Below are positions 8,622 to 17,097 of a stretch of DNA of 64,000 bases, piece after piece. Positions within the stretch are counted from its first letter, which is position 1; every line of letters begins with the position of its first letter. The notes beneath the pieces are model-generated. The model made no database searches. It saw nothing but the letters and a program-made list of their open reading frames with translations, and had not been told where the DNA came from. The DNA is from an uncultured Bacteroidales bacterium (GTDB taxonomy: Bacteria > Bacteroidota > Bacteroidia > Bacteroidales > UBA932): the NCBI GenBank assembly GCA_900320185.1, contig ONRD01000002.1, positions 90,241 through 154,240 on the forward strand, written 5' to 3'. Position numbers and translations under genes: made by a program.

Positions 8622-9148
8622 GGATCATCGGCGGACGCCTCGGCGGCAAGACCATAAACCCTCCTCGCGGCTACAAGGCGCGTCCCACCACGGATTTCGC
8701 CCGTGAAGGGCTTTTCAACGTCCTCGGCAACGAGTATGAATTCGAAGGCCTTACCGTCCTCGACCTTTTCGGCGGGACAGGTGCGGTAGCATTCGAATTC
8801 GCTTCCAGGGGTGCCGCAAAGGTGTATTCCGTAGAGATGAGCAGGGACAACGCCACTTTCATCAAGACGGAGGCAAGGCGGCTGGGACTGGACAACGTCA
8901 CGATGGTCCGGGACAATGTCTTCGATTTCATCCCCCTTTGCAGGGAACAGTTCGACATTGTTTTCGCCGACCCGCCTTATGCCATGGAAGGCCTTGAGAC
9001 ACTGCCGGACCGGATCCTCGGGCGCGGCATCCTCCATGAAGGCAACTATTTCATCCTGGAACACGGTCCCGAGCATTCCTTCACCGACCATCCGCGGTTC
9101 AAGAAAGAGAAGCGGTACGGTCGTGTCCACTTCTCCTTCTTCGAATGA
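8618..9148 (+). CDS. rsmD: 16S rRNA (guanine(966)-N(2))-methyltransferase
   Basis: 176 residues, the normal size for RsmD, which methylates G966 of 16S rRNA using S-adenosylmethionine. Visible motifs: [11 protein letters not shown] at the N-terminus, [23 protein letters not shown] as SAM-binding motif I near residues 44-66, and the catalytic DPPY in [10 protein letters not shown] near residues 113-122. The start overlaps the DUF3822 stop. The last 50 bases are overlapped on the other strand by the extended reading frame of the ATPase gene, which I consider an accident of the repeat array downstream. Confidence 0.93.
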   Translation: MRIIGGRLGGKTINPPRGYKARPTTDFAREGLFNVLGNEYEFEGLTVLDLFGGTGAVAFEFASRGAAKVYSVEMSRDNATFIKTEARRLGLDNVTMVRDNVFDFIPLCREQFDIVFADPPYAMEGLETLPDRILGRGILHEGNYFILEHGPEHSFTDHPRFKKEKRYGRVHFSFFE

Positions 9149-11084
9149 TCCTGACGTAGACCGGCCTACAAACGGTTTCCGGTCGCATCAGTGTTGTCCT
9201 GAGGACCCTGGCCACCCGCGGCCGTAAGCGGGAGGCGGTACGTGCAGCCTTGGAGAGGGGTGGTATGAAGGAAGTAGTGGATATGCATGGTCGTAAGCGG
9301 TGTTGTCCTGAGGACCCTGGCCACCCTCGGCCGTAAGCGGGAGGCACCGCGCCGTCAGGCGTGGGGGGATAGAGCGAAGTGCATGGACGGTCGCAGGCGG
9401 TGTTGTCCTGAGGACCCTGGCCACCCGCGGCCGTAAGCGGGAGGCACCGCGCCGTCAGGCGTGGGGGGATGGAGCGAAGCGGAAGGTCCGAAGGATAGCG
9501 GCCGAGGGTCCCTGTTATCGTGCGCGTGATTTCGCGCGTGATCGTGCGTGCGGCGGCTGAAGTCGCGCTCTTCACAACCTTCCCCGCCTTGTCCTTGGTG
9601 GAAGTCTTCTTGGAAGACGACTTGCCTGTCACCGCCTCGGAGACGGTGTTGCCCAGCATCGTCGCGACGGTCGCCGTCACGGCTGTGATGATGGCCTTCC
9701 ACACCTTGGACGCTATCCCGTTGGATTTCTTGCCCGGGACCTTTGCGGCCTTGCCGGAAGCCTTCTTCCCTTCTTCTTCGGCCGCTTCCTTCAGCTGTTT
9801 CTCCTTTTCGGCAAGCAGGACTTCGAATGCGCTCTCGCGCTCGACGGCCTTGTCGTATTTGCCATAGACCTTGGAGCCCTTTATCAGCTGGTTCCTCTGG
9901 CCTTCGTCTATGGCGCCTATCTGGGAGAGGGGGAACAGGACCTTGGCCCTTTCCACCATCGACGGGGCTCCCTTCGGATCGAGGAAGGACACCAGCGCTT
10001 CTCCGGTCTCAAGGTTGGTGATGGCTTCGGAAGTGTCGAAGGCGGGATTGGCCCTGAAGGTCTCTGCGGCCACCTTGACGGCTTTCTGGTCCTTCGGGGT
10101 GTAGGCGCGGAGTGCATGCTGCACGCGGTTGCCGAGTTGGCCGAGGATCGTTTCCGGGATGTCGGTGGGGCTCTGGGTGACGAAATAGACTCCTACGCCC
10201 TTGCTTCGGATGAGCCGGATCACCTGTTCGATCTTGTCGGTAAGGGCCTTGGAGGTGTCGTCGAAGAGCATGTGGGCCTCGTCGAAGAAGAAGACCAGCT
10301 TCGGAAGGTCCATGTCGCCGACTTCCGGAAGGGTGCTGTAGAGTTCGGAAAGGAGCCAGAGGAGGAAGGTGGAATAGAGCTTGGGCTTGAGCATCAGCTT
10401 GTCCGCGGCCAGGACGCTCATCACCCCCTTGCCGCCCTCCGTGGCGAGCAGGTCATAGATGTCGAAGGAGGGTTGTCCGAAGAATTTGTCCGCTCCTTCG
10501 TTCTCCAGGGTAAGCAGCGACCTGAGGATGGCTCCGACCGATGCCGGAGCGATGTTGCCGTAGACCTGTGAATACTCCGACGAGTGCTCGGAAACATAGT
10601 TGAGAAGTGACCTCAGGTCCTTTATGTCATCCAGGAGGAGCCCCCTCTCGTCGGCGATGCGGAAGGCGATGTTGAGCACTCCCTCCTGGGTGTCGTTGAG
10701 CCCGAGGATCCTTGTGAGGAGCAGGGGGCCCATCTGGGAGACGGTGCACCTCATCGGATGGCCTTGCTCCCCGAAGACATCGTAGAACCGTACCGGGCAG
10801 CTCTGGAACTGGGGGTCCGCTATCCCGAATTCGGGCATCCTCTTCTCGATGAAGCCGCTGAGGCGGCCGGGCTGGGATATTCCTGAAAGGTCGCCTTTCA
10901 TGTCGGCCATGAAGCAGGGAACTCCTGCCTGGCAGAAACTCTCCGCCATGACCTGAAGGGTGACGGTCTTTCCTGTGCCGGTGGCTCCTGCCACGAGGCC
11001 GTGCCTGTTGGCCATTTTCCCGGTTATCGAAAGCGGACCATTCTCGCAGTGGGCTATCCAAAGCCCGTTGTCTTTGTCGAACAT
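9099..11084 (-). CDS. HerA-like ATPase (DUF853 family) with a repeat-encoded C-terminal extension
   Basis: 661 residues as read. Residues 1 to ~530 are a DUF853/HerA-type ATPase: Walker A GATGTGKT at 33-40, Walker [10 protein letters not shown] at 263-271, then the [30 protein letters not shown] segment typical of the family, a charged helix (~412-440) and a Ser/Lys/Ala-rich tail. Homologues end shortly after the [12 protein letters not shown] element, which here lies at residues 517-528. From about residue 532 (base ~9491) the frame runs through three GC-rich repeat units and then antisense into rsmD, so roughly 130 residues are not family sequence. The original stop has evidently been replaced by the repeat insertion. 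The cellular role of DUF853 proteins is not settled; DNA translocation is inferred from HerA. Confidence 0.85.
   Translation of the reverse strand: MFDKDNGLWIAHCENGPLSITGKMANRHGLVAGATGTGKTVTLQVMAESFCQAGVPCFMADMKGDLSGISQPGRLSGFIEKRMPEFGIADPQFQSCPVRFYDVFGEQGHPMRCTVSQMGPLLLTRILGLNDTQEGVLNIAFRIADERGLLLDDIKDLRSLLNYVSEHSSEYSQVYGNIAPASVGAILRSLLTLENEGADKFFGQPSFDIYDLLATEGGKGVMSVLAADKLMLKPKLYSTFLLWLLSELYSTLPEVGDMDLPKLVFFFDEAHMLFDDTSKALTDKIEQVIRLIRSKGVGVYFVTQSPTDIPETILGQLGNRVQHALRAYTPKDQKAVKVAAETFRANPAFDTSEAITNLETGEALVSFLDPKGAPSMVERAKVLFPLSQIGAIDEGQRNQLIKGSKVYGKYDKAVERESAFEVLLAEKEKQLKEAAEEEGKKASGKAAKVPGKKSNGIASKVWKAIITAVTATVATMLGNTVSEAVTGKSSSKKTSTKDKAGKVVKSATSAAARTITREITRTITGTLGRYPSDLPLRSIPPRLTARCLPLTAAGGQGPQDNTACDRPCTSLYPPTPDGAVPPAYGRGWPGSSGQHRLRPCISTTSFIPPLSKAARTASRLRPRVARVLRTTLMRPETVCRPVYVRIIRRRRSGHDRTASLS
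9191..9488. repeat. interspersed GC-rich repeat array 1 (three units)
   Basis: Three tandem units start at 9191, 9300 and 9400, each opening with GTGTTGTCCTGAGGACCCTG. Unit 1 (109 bases, type A) contains GCAGCCTTGGAGAGGGGTGG and ATATGCATGGTCGTAAGCGG. Units 2 (100 bases) and 3 (about 89 bases) are type B and contain CACCGCGCCGTCAGGCGTGG. Each unit holds small hairpins: GTCC-TGA-GGAC, CCCGC-loop-GCGGG (one mismatch in unit 2), and in type B CCGCGCC-GTCA-GGCGTGG. The array lies between the convergent ends of rsmD and the ATPase gene and ends in GGAGCGAAGCGGAAGGTCC. The same family recurs at 38133-38540. Confidence 0.9.
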
Positions 11085-11124
11085 ATGTATCAGCTGTTTA
11101 TTGTTTGCAGGTTGCGGACAGTTA

Positions 11125-11132
11125 CAAATTTA
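11125..11132 (-). promoter_or_regulatory. -7 promoter box for the DUF853 ATPase gene
   Basis: Minus-strand TAAATTTG, matching TAnnTTTG, about 41 bases before the ATG at 11084. No -33 TTG at the expected distance. Confidence 0.5.
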
Positions 11133-11177
11133 AGGAAATAATTCATAATGCCATTCATTTTTTCCGGGTCAATTGAG

Positions 11178-11185
11178 TATATTTG
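11178..11185 (+). promoter_or_regulatory. -7 promoter box for the GH2 gene
   Basis: TATATTTG, an exact -7 consensus, about 73 bases before the GH2 ATG. No clear TTG at -33, so the promoter may need an activator. Confidence 0.5.
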
Positions 11186-11257
11186 TGACCACCCGTCCCG
11201 TTTCCGGCAGGGGCGGGACTGCCACTGATTATTCATCACAACGATATCGAACATCTT

Positions 11258-13117
11258 ATGAAGGCAAGACTTATCACTATGTGCGCTGCCCTGGCCGCGG
11301 TCTTCCAGGCCGCCTTCGCGCAGCAGTGGGCCCCCGCGGGCGACAGGATCAAGACAAGATGGGCGGAGGAGGTTTCCCCTGCATCTTCGCATCCGGAGTA
11401 TCCGAGGCCCCAGATGGTCCGCAAGGACTGGAAGTCCCTCAACGGGCTTTGGGATTATTCGATCACAGGGAAGGGAGACCCGCGTCCCGCGACTCCCGAA
11501 GGCAGCATCCTGGTGCCTTTCTGCATCGAGTCTTCCCTCTCGGGAGTGATGAGGACTTTCACTCCCCAGGACGTGCTCTGGTACAGCACGACATTCACCG
11601 TCCCGGGTGCATGGAAGGGGAGAAGGATACTCCTGAACTTCGAGGCTGTCGACTGGAGGGCCGACGTTTTCGTCAACGATGTGCTGGTCGGCTCCCATAC
11701 CGGAGGCTACACCCATTTTTCCTTCGATGTGACTCCCTACCTGAAGAATGGCGCAAACTCCCTGGTCGTCAAGGTGCAGGATTCGACGGATGATGATTTC
11801 CAGCCGCGCGGGAAGCAAGTGAAGAATCCCAACGGAATCTGGTACACCGCCGTTTCGGGAATATGGCAGAGTGTCTGGCTCGAACCAGTGCAGAAGGCCC
11901 ATGTGGCAGATTTCAATCCTGTGTTCGACAGGCAGGACGGCAACCTGGAAGTCAGCGTTGAAACCGTCGGGACGCAGGAAGGTGACATAGTGAAGGTCGC
12001 CCTTCTTGAAGGCGGCATCGGTTACGACCCTGAGAAGCCGGCGGCATCGCCCGTGGTAGTGGCAGAAGGGAAGGTGGTCCCGGGCGGAGCGGTCCTTCTC
12101 CCGGTCAAGGAGCCCAGGCTCTGGTCCCCGGATTCTCCCTATCTCTACGGCCTCGAGATCTCCATACTCCGCGGCGGCAAGGTGATCGACAAGGTGGATT
12201 CCTACACCGCACTCCGTTCCGTGGAAGTGTTCTTCCGGAACCGTGGCACGAGGCTGCTCGGTCTCAACGGGGCCCCCATATTCCAATTCGGACCGCTCGA
12301 CCAGGGCTGGTGGCCTGACGGCCTTTACACGGCCCCTACCGACGAGGCCCTTGCCTATGACGTGCAGAAGACGAAGGATTTCGGTTTCAACATGATCCGT
12401 AAGCACATAAAGGTGGAGCCTTCCCGCTGGTTCTATCATTGCGACCGGATTGGAATCGTCGTCTGGCAGGACATGCCCAGTTTCGCCGGCAGCAAGAAAT
12501 GGGGAATGTTCTATTATGGAGAAGGTGAGGACTTCCCGGCCAGCGAGAAGGCCAGGGCGAACTATTTCAAGGAGTGGGGAGAGATAATCGACCAGGTCAA
12601 GAAATTCCAGTGCGTAGTCGTCTGGGTGCCCTTCAACGAGGCCTGGAGCCAGTTCGAGACCGCCAGGGCCGTCGAGTTCACCCGGGCCCAGGATCCCACC
12701 AGGCTGATCAACCAGTCCTCCGGAGGGAACTGGGAGCAGGGAGTCGGAGACATCCTCGACAACCACCATTATCCCTATCCGAAGATCCGCATGTGGGACT
12801 CCCAGATGATCAACGTGCTGGGTGAGTACGGCGGCATAGGGCTTCCTCTCGAGGGACATCTCTGGCAGGCCGACCGCAACTGGGGCTACGTGCAGTACAA
12901 GGACGGCGGCGAGGTCCTCAAGGAATATTCCTCCTTCGCCGACCAGCTGGTCACCCTGCTGAACCAGGGACTTTCGGGAGCCGTCTATACCCAGACCACG
13001 GATGTGGAGGGTGAGGTGAACGGGCTGATGACCTATGACCGCAAGGTGATAAAGATGGATGAATCCAAGCTTCGCGAAGTCAATCAGCGCGTCATCAGGT
13101 CGATGCCTTCCAAGTAG
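11258..13117 (+). CDS. glycoside hydrolase family 2 protein, exported
   Basis: 619 residues with a signal peptide (cleavage near AFAQQ, residues 20-23). The layout is that of GH2: an N-terminal jelly-roll domain (~55-210, with VPFCIESSLSG and LNFEAVDWRADVFVND), an immunoglobulin-like domain (~210-325), then a TIM barrel. The acid/base Glu is E461 in VPFNEAW and the nucleophile candidate is E523 in LGEYGG. Members hydrolyse beta-galactosides, beta-mannosides or beta-glucuronides; the protein is shorter than E. coli LacZ, as many Bacteroidota GH2 enzymes are. Location next to hexuronate catabolism genes makes a beta-glucuronidase attractive, but this is inference. It stands alone, with its own promoter box. 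Confidence 0.88.
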   Translation: MKARLITMCAALAAVFQAAFAQQWAPAGDRIKTRWAEEVSPASSHPEYPRPQMVRKDWKSLNGLWDYSITGKGDPRPATPEGSILVPFCIESSLSGVMRTFTPQDVLWYSTTFTVPGAWKGRRILLNFEAVDWRADVFVNDVLVGSHTGGYTHFSFDVTPYLKNGANSLVVKVQDSTDDDFQPRGKQVKNPNGIWYTAVSGIWQSVWLEPVQKAHVADFNPVFDRQDGNLEVSVETVGTQEGDIVKVALLEGGIGYDPEKPAASPVVVAEGKVVPGGAVLLPVKEPRLWSPDSPYLYGLEISILRGGKVIDKVDSYTALRSVEVFFRNRGTRLLGLNGAPIFQFGPLDQGWWPDGLYTAPTDEALAYDVQKTKDFGFNMIRKHIKVEPSRWFYHCDRIGIVVWQDMPSFAGSKKWGMFYYGEGEDFPASEKARANYFKEWGEIIDQVKKFQCVVVWVPFNEAWSQFETARAVEFTRAQDPTRLINQSSGGNWEQGVGDILDNHHYPYPKIRMWDSQMINVLGEYGGIGLPLEGHLWQADRNWGYVQYKDGGEVLKEYSSFADQLVTLLNQGLSGAVYTQTTDVEGEVNGLMTYDRKVIKMDESKLREVNQRVIRSMPSK

Positions 13118-13141
13118 CGGAAAAATAGAGGAATAAAAAAA

Positions 13142-13155
13142 TACAAACGTTTGTA
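13142..13155. promoter_or_regulatory. palindromic LacI-type operator overlapping the -33 element
   Basis: TACAAACGTTTGTA is a perfect 14-base palindrome with a central CG, the form recognised by LacI-family repressors. Its right half contains the TTTG (13150-13153) that serves as the -33 element of the promoter below, so a bound repressor would block RNA polymerase. No LacI gene is present in the window. Confidence 0.7.
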
Positions 13156-13181
13156 AAAACCACGACAGTTTCTTACCTTTG
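13151..13181 (+). promoter_or_regulatory. promoter of the hexuronate/gluconate operon
   Basis: TTG at 13151-13153, a 20-base spacer, and TACCTTTG at 13174-13181, an exact Bacteroidota promoter. The leader to the ATG at 13240 is about 50 bases. Confidence 0.75.
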
Positions 13182-13239
13182 TCCCCTGTGACGCCGCGAC
13201 TGTGCGGCGGAGCCTAACAAGACTAAAACAGGAAAAGGA

Positions 13240-14319
13240 ATGGAAATGTCACTCAGACAAGGCTGCAGGTACTCTCTGCTGGTACCGACCAGCATGGGGC
13301 TGCGCCTCACTCCCGAAAACGGTCAGCCGGTACAGGCAAGCGATGTACTCCATCTGCAGGCCACCAGCGCCGAGACAAACGTTGCGAGCATATCATCTTA
13401 TCTCGGACTTCCCGTGAAGGTCCTCACGACCTTCGTAAAGGGAAGTCCTTTCGCATCTTTCATCAAGTCGAACCTGCGTTCGCGCGGAATGGACTTCGAG
13501 GGTCCTGAGGTCCCCCAGGGGGGACCGTGGGGCTACCGCCACCAGATCAACATCGCCGACAGCGGCTATGGCTCCCGCGGCCCGAGAGTCTGGAACGACA
13601 GGGCCGGCGAAGTCGGACGTACGCTCAACGTGCGGGATTTCGACCTTGAGAGGATATTCGGGGAAGAAGGAGTGCAGGTCGTCCACCTCTCCGGTCTCAT
13701 CGCAGCCCTCAGCCCCGACACCGGCAGGTTCTGCCTTGAAATCGCACGTGCCGCGAAGAAGCATGGCACCATGATTTCCTTCGACCTCAACTTCAGGGCT
13801 TCCTTCTGGGAGGGCAGGGAGCAGGAACTCCATGACATATTCAGTGAGATATGCTCCGTCTCGGACATCCTCATAGGGAACGAGGAGGACTTCCAGCTCT
13901 GCCTCGGCATCCAGGGGCCGGAGGCCGGCGGCAAGGACATCGCGGCCAAGATCGAGGGTTTCAAGGAGATGATCGCAAGGGTGAAGGCCGTCTATCCCGG
14001 GACAAAGGTCTTCGCGACGACCCTGCGCCAGGTCAACCACACCAATTCCCACGACTGGGGAGCGATAATGCTTGCCGGAGACGACTGGCACGTCGTGCAG
14101 CCCAGGGAGATCCATGTGCTTGACCGCATCGGCGGCGGCGACGGCTTTGTCGGGGGCATGCTCTATGCGATCCTGAAGGGATGGGAGAGTGAGAAATGGA
14201 TCCAGTTCGGCTGGGCATGCGGTGCCCTTGCCACAACGTTCCAGACAGACTATGCCCAGCCTGCCGACGAAGAGCAGGTCTGGAGCGTATGGAAAGGAAA
14301 CGCACGCGTAAAGAGGTAG
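13240..14319 (+). CDS. kdgK: PfkB-family sugar kinase, probable 2-dehydro-3-deoxygluconate kinase
   Basis: 359 residues of the ribokinase/PfkB fold. The late signature RIGGGDGFVGGMLYAILKGW contains the catalytic Asp of the GxGD motif; FSFDLNF-type strand (ISFDLNFRASFW) and SDILIGNEEDF are the usual family landmarks. Bacteroidota KDG kinases share the long N-terminal part seen here. The kinase would phosphorylate 2-keto-3-deoxygluconate before aldol cleavage, the meeting point of galacturonate and glucuronate breakdown, which fits the epimerase and mannonate-type oxidoreductase downstream. It is first in a five-gene operon behind a palindromic operator; the next gene begins 3 bases after its stop. 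The substrate assignment rests mainly on context. Confidence 0.75.
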   Translation: MEMSLRQGCRYSLLVPTSMGLRLTPENGQPVQASDVLHLQATSAETNVASISSYLGLPVKVLTTFVKGSPFASFIKSNLRSRGMDFEGPEVPQGGPWGYRHQINIADSGYGSRGPRVWNDRAGEVGRTLNVRDFDLERIFGEEGVQVVHLSGLIAALSPDTGRFCLEIARAAKKHGTMISFDLNFRASFWEGREQELHDIFSEICSVSDILIGNEEDFQLCLGIQGPEAGGKDIAAKIEGFKEMIARVKAVYPGTKVFATTLRQVNHTNSHDWGAIMLAGDDWHVVQPREIHVLDRIGGGDGFVGGMLYAILKGWESEKWIQFGWACGALATTFQTDYAQPADEEQVWSVWKGNARVKR

Positions 14320-14322
14320 GGT

Positions 14323-15603
14323 ATGCTTTATTTCGCGAGAGGTTCCGCTGCTGATGTCATCACCGGGGAGGAGGTCCGCTCGATCCTCCATGACGTGTTC
14401 GCTTCGCTGGGACCTAAGAAGAGGGTGCTTGCCATTCCGCCTGACTATACCCGCCTGAATTCCTTCGCCGGTCCGGTCACGAGGATGTGCAACGACTACT
14501 ATGGAGACGCCCTGACCGACGTCATGCCGGCGCTCGGGACGCATTCTCCGATGACACCGGAGCAGATACTATCCATGTTCGGGGACATCCCGATGGAAAA
14601 GTTCCGCGTCCACGACTGGCGCAACGACGTAGTCACCGTGGGAGAGGTCCCGGAGAGCTATGTCCGTGAGGTCTCCGAGGGGAAGGTGAGCTATCCGTGG
14701 CCTGCCCAGGTCAACAAACTGCTCCTGGATCCTTCCTTTGACCTCATCCTGTCGGTGGGCCAGGTGGTTCCCCACGAGGTGATCGGCATGGCGAACTACA
14801 CGAAGAACATATTCGTCGGGACCGGAGGCAGCGCCGGCATCAACAAGAGCCATTTCATCGGTGCGGCCTACGGGATGGAGCGCATAATGGGCCGGGCCAA
14901 GAGCCCGGTGCGCGACGTGCTGGAATATGCCAGGACGCATTTCATCCCCGACCTTCCAATCCTCTATATCCTCACCGTACGCGCGAAGGACGCCGCTACC
15001 GGAGCCATGGTTACCCGCGGACTCTTCATCGGGGACGATTTCGAATGCTTCGAAAAGGCATCCAGGCTCTCGCTCGAGACGAATTTCATAATGGTGGACC
15101 GTCCGATACGCAAGTGCCTTGTCTATCTCGACCCGGAGGAGTTCAAGAGCACCTGGCTTGGGAACAAGGCCATCTACAGGACCAGGATGGCCCTGGCCGA
15201 CGGCGCGGAACTCGTGATCCTTGCTCCCGCGCTCAAGGAGTTCGGGGAAGACCCGACAATGGATGTCCTGATCCGGAAATATGGGTACAAGGGTACTCCC
15301 GCAACATTGGAGGCGACCCGGTCCGATCCGGCCCTCCAGGAGAACCTTGGCGCTTCGGCGCACCTTATCCACGGCTCATCCGAGGGCAGGTTCACTATCA
15401 CTTACTGCCCGGGCCCCGGAATGACAAGGGAGGAGATAGAGGGAGTCGGCTTCAATTACGGGGACCTCGGGGAAATGCTGGGGAGGTATCCCCTCGAGAC
15501 CCTTCGCGACGGCTGGAACGTCATGCCTGACGGAGAAGAGGTCTATTACATCCCCAACCCGGCGCTCGGGTTGTGGGCTTATCCGGAAAGATTCAAGGAT
15601 TAA
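14323..15603 (+). CDS. LarA-like nickel-pincer racemase/epimerase family protein (DUF2088)
   Basis: 426 residues, the length of LarA-type enzymes. The N-terminal domain carries PPDYTRLNS and MPALGTHSPMT; the latter matches the LarA segment holding a catalytic His. The later VGTGGSAGINKSHFIGAAYG stretch is in the C-terminal lobe. LarA racemises lactate using a nickel pincer nucleotide, but homologues act on other alpha-hydroxy acids. Here it is embedded in a sugar-acid operon, so epimerisation of an aldonate or hexuronate-derived acid is more plausible than lactate racemisation. No larB/C/E cofactor genes are in the window. The substrate is unknown. Confidence 0.7.
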   Translation: MLYFARGSAADVITGEEVRSILHDVFASLGPKKRVLAIPPDYTRLNSFAGPVTRMCNDYYGDALTDVMPALGTHSPMTPEQILSMFGDIPMEKFRVHDWRNDVVTVGEVPESYVREVSEGKVSYPWPAQVNKLLLDPSFDLILSVGQVVPHEVIGMANYTKNIFVGTGGSAGINKSHFIGAAYGMERIMGRAKSPVRDVLEYARTHFIPDLPILYILTVRAKDAATGAMVTRGLFIGDDFECFEKASRLSLETNFIMVDRPIRKCLVYLDPEEFKSTWLGNKAIYRTRMALADGAELVILAPALKEFGEDPTMDVLIRKYGYKGTPATLEATRSDPALQENLGASAHLIHGSSEGRFTITYCPGPGMTREEIEGVGFNYGDLGEMLGRYPLETLRDGWNVMPDGEEVYYIPNPALGLWAYPERFKD

Positions 15604-15615
15604 TCATTTACACAT

Positions 15616-17073
15616 ATGCAAGCAATTTCAGACATAGGGCTCGTCGGACTCGCCGTGATGGGCGAGAACCTGGCCCTCAACATGGAGAGCAAAGGCTTCC
15701 ACGTAAGCGTTTTCAACAGGACCGTCGAGAAGGTCGACCGTTTCATGGAAGGCCGTGCCAAGGGAAAGAACTTCTACGGGGCGCACTCGCTCGAGGATTT
15801 CGTACAGTCCCTGAAGAGCCCGCGCAAGGTCTTCCTGATGGTGAAGGCCGGCCGCCCGGTCGATGATTTCATCGAGAGCCTCATTCCGCTCCTCGACAAG
15901 GGGGACATAATCATAGACGGCGGCAACACCCATTTCCCGGACACCGCGCGAAGGACCGCCTACGTTGAGAGCAAGGGCCTCCTGTACGTCGGCACGGGAG
16001 TTTCCGGAGGCGAGGAGGGCGCCTTGAAGGGTCCTTCCATGATGCCCGGCGGATCAGAGGCAGCCTGGCCTTTCGTCAAGCCCATATTCCAGAGTATCAG
16101 CGCAAAGGTCGAGGACGGGACACCCTGCTGCGACTGGGTCGGGAACGGCGGAGCCGGCCATTTCGTGAAGATGGTGCACAACGGGATCGAGTACGGTGAC
16201 ATCCAGCTCATCTGCGAGTGCTACCAGATCATGAAGGATGTCCTCGGAATGACGAACGAAGAGATGCACTCCACCTTCGCGAAGTGGAACGAGGGCGACC
16301 TCGACAGTTACCTTGTCGAGATAACCAGGGACATCCTTGCCAAGAAGGACGAGGACGGTTCCTACGTCCTGGACAACATCCTCGACACGGCCGGCCAGAA
16401 AGGTACCGGCAAGTGGACAGCTGTTGCTGCCCTTGACGAGGGAGTTCCTCTTACCTTGATCAGCGAGGCCGTCTATGCGCGCTGCCTTTCCGCCCAGAAG
16501 GAAGAGAGAGTAGCCGCTTCCACCATCCTTGAAGGTCCCAGGCCCATCAAGTACTGCGGAGACCGCGATGAATTCCTCGAGGACCTCCGCAAGGCCCTGT
16601 TCGCCGCCAAGGTCGTCTCCTATGCGCAAGGGTTCACCCTCATGCGTGCGGCCGCCAAGGAATACGGCTGGAACCTCAACTACGGCGGAATCGCCCTGCT
16701 GTGGAGGGGAGGATGCATCATCCGCAGCGTATTCCTCGGAAAGATAAAGGAAGCCTTCGACAGGAATCCCGACATCGCCAACATCCTGCTCGACCCTTAT
16801 TTCCAGGGCAAGCTCGCGCAGGCCCAGCAGGGATGGAGGAACGTCATCTGCAAGGCTATCGCCAACGGAGTCCCCGCACCTGCGATGACTGCCGCCCTCG
16901 AGTACTATGACGGCTACCGGACCGAGAGGCTGCCTGCCAACATGCTCCAGGCTCAGCGTGACTACTTCGGAGCCCACACCTATGAGCGCACCGACCGTCC
17001 CCGGGGAGAGTTCTTCCACACCAACTGGACCGGCCACGGAGGCGACACCGTTTCAGGTACTTACACCGCATAA
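15616..17073 (+). CDS. gnd: 6-phosphogluconate dehydrogenase (decarboxylating)
   Basis: 485 residues, the normal size of the long dimeric form. Rossmann motif GLVGLAVMGENLALN at residues ~8-22, the VFNRT cofactor-binding strand, the catalytic-region GTGVSGGEEGALKGPSMMPGG, and the C-terminal GGDTVSGTYTA-like end are all present. It converts 6-phosphogluconate to ribulose 5-phosphate with NADP+ or NAD+ and releases CO2. Its place inside a hexuronate operon, rather than next to glucose 6-phosphate dehydrogenase, suggests gluconate or a gluconate-like acid also enters through this operon, although no gluconate kinase is seen. It begins 12 bases after the LarA-like gene. Confidence 0.93.
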   Translation: MQAISDIGLVGLAVMGENLALNMESKGFHVSVFNRTVEKVDRFMEGRAKGKNFYGAHSLEDFVQSLKSPRKVFLMVKAGRPVDDFIESLIPLLDKGDIIIDGGNTHFPDTARRTAYVESKGLLYVGTGVSGGEEGALKGPSMMPGGSEAAWPFVKPIFQSISAKVEDGTPCCDWVGNGGAGHFVKMVHNGIEYGDIQLICECYQIMKDVLGMTNEEMHSTFAKWNEGDLDSYLVEITRDILAKKDEDGSYVLDNILDTAGQKGTGKWTAVAALDEGVPLTLISEAVYARCLSAQKEERVAASTILEGPRPIKYCGDRDEFLEDLRKALFAAKVVSYAQGFTLMRAAAKEYGWNLNYGGIALLWRGGCIIRSVFLGKIKEAFDRNPDIANILLDPYFQGKLAQAQQGWRNVICKAIANGVPAPAMTAALEYYDGYRTERLPANMLQAQRDYFGAHTYERTDRPRGEFFHTNWTGHGGDTVSGTYTA

Positions 17074-17097
17074 CCGACATCAAAACAATACAGTCAT

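Noticed and set aside
9191-9488. CRISPR array
   Set aside because: Units are directly tandem with no unique spacers and contain internal hairpins; no cas genes nearby.
11090-12859. Long minus-strand open frame of 589 codons opposite the GH2 gene
   Set aside because: It mirrors the GH2 coding frame, has no family-like sequence, and is explained by GC-rich codon use.
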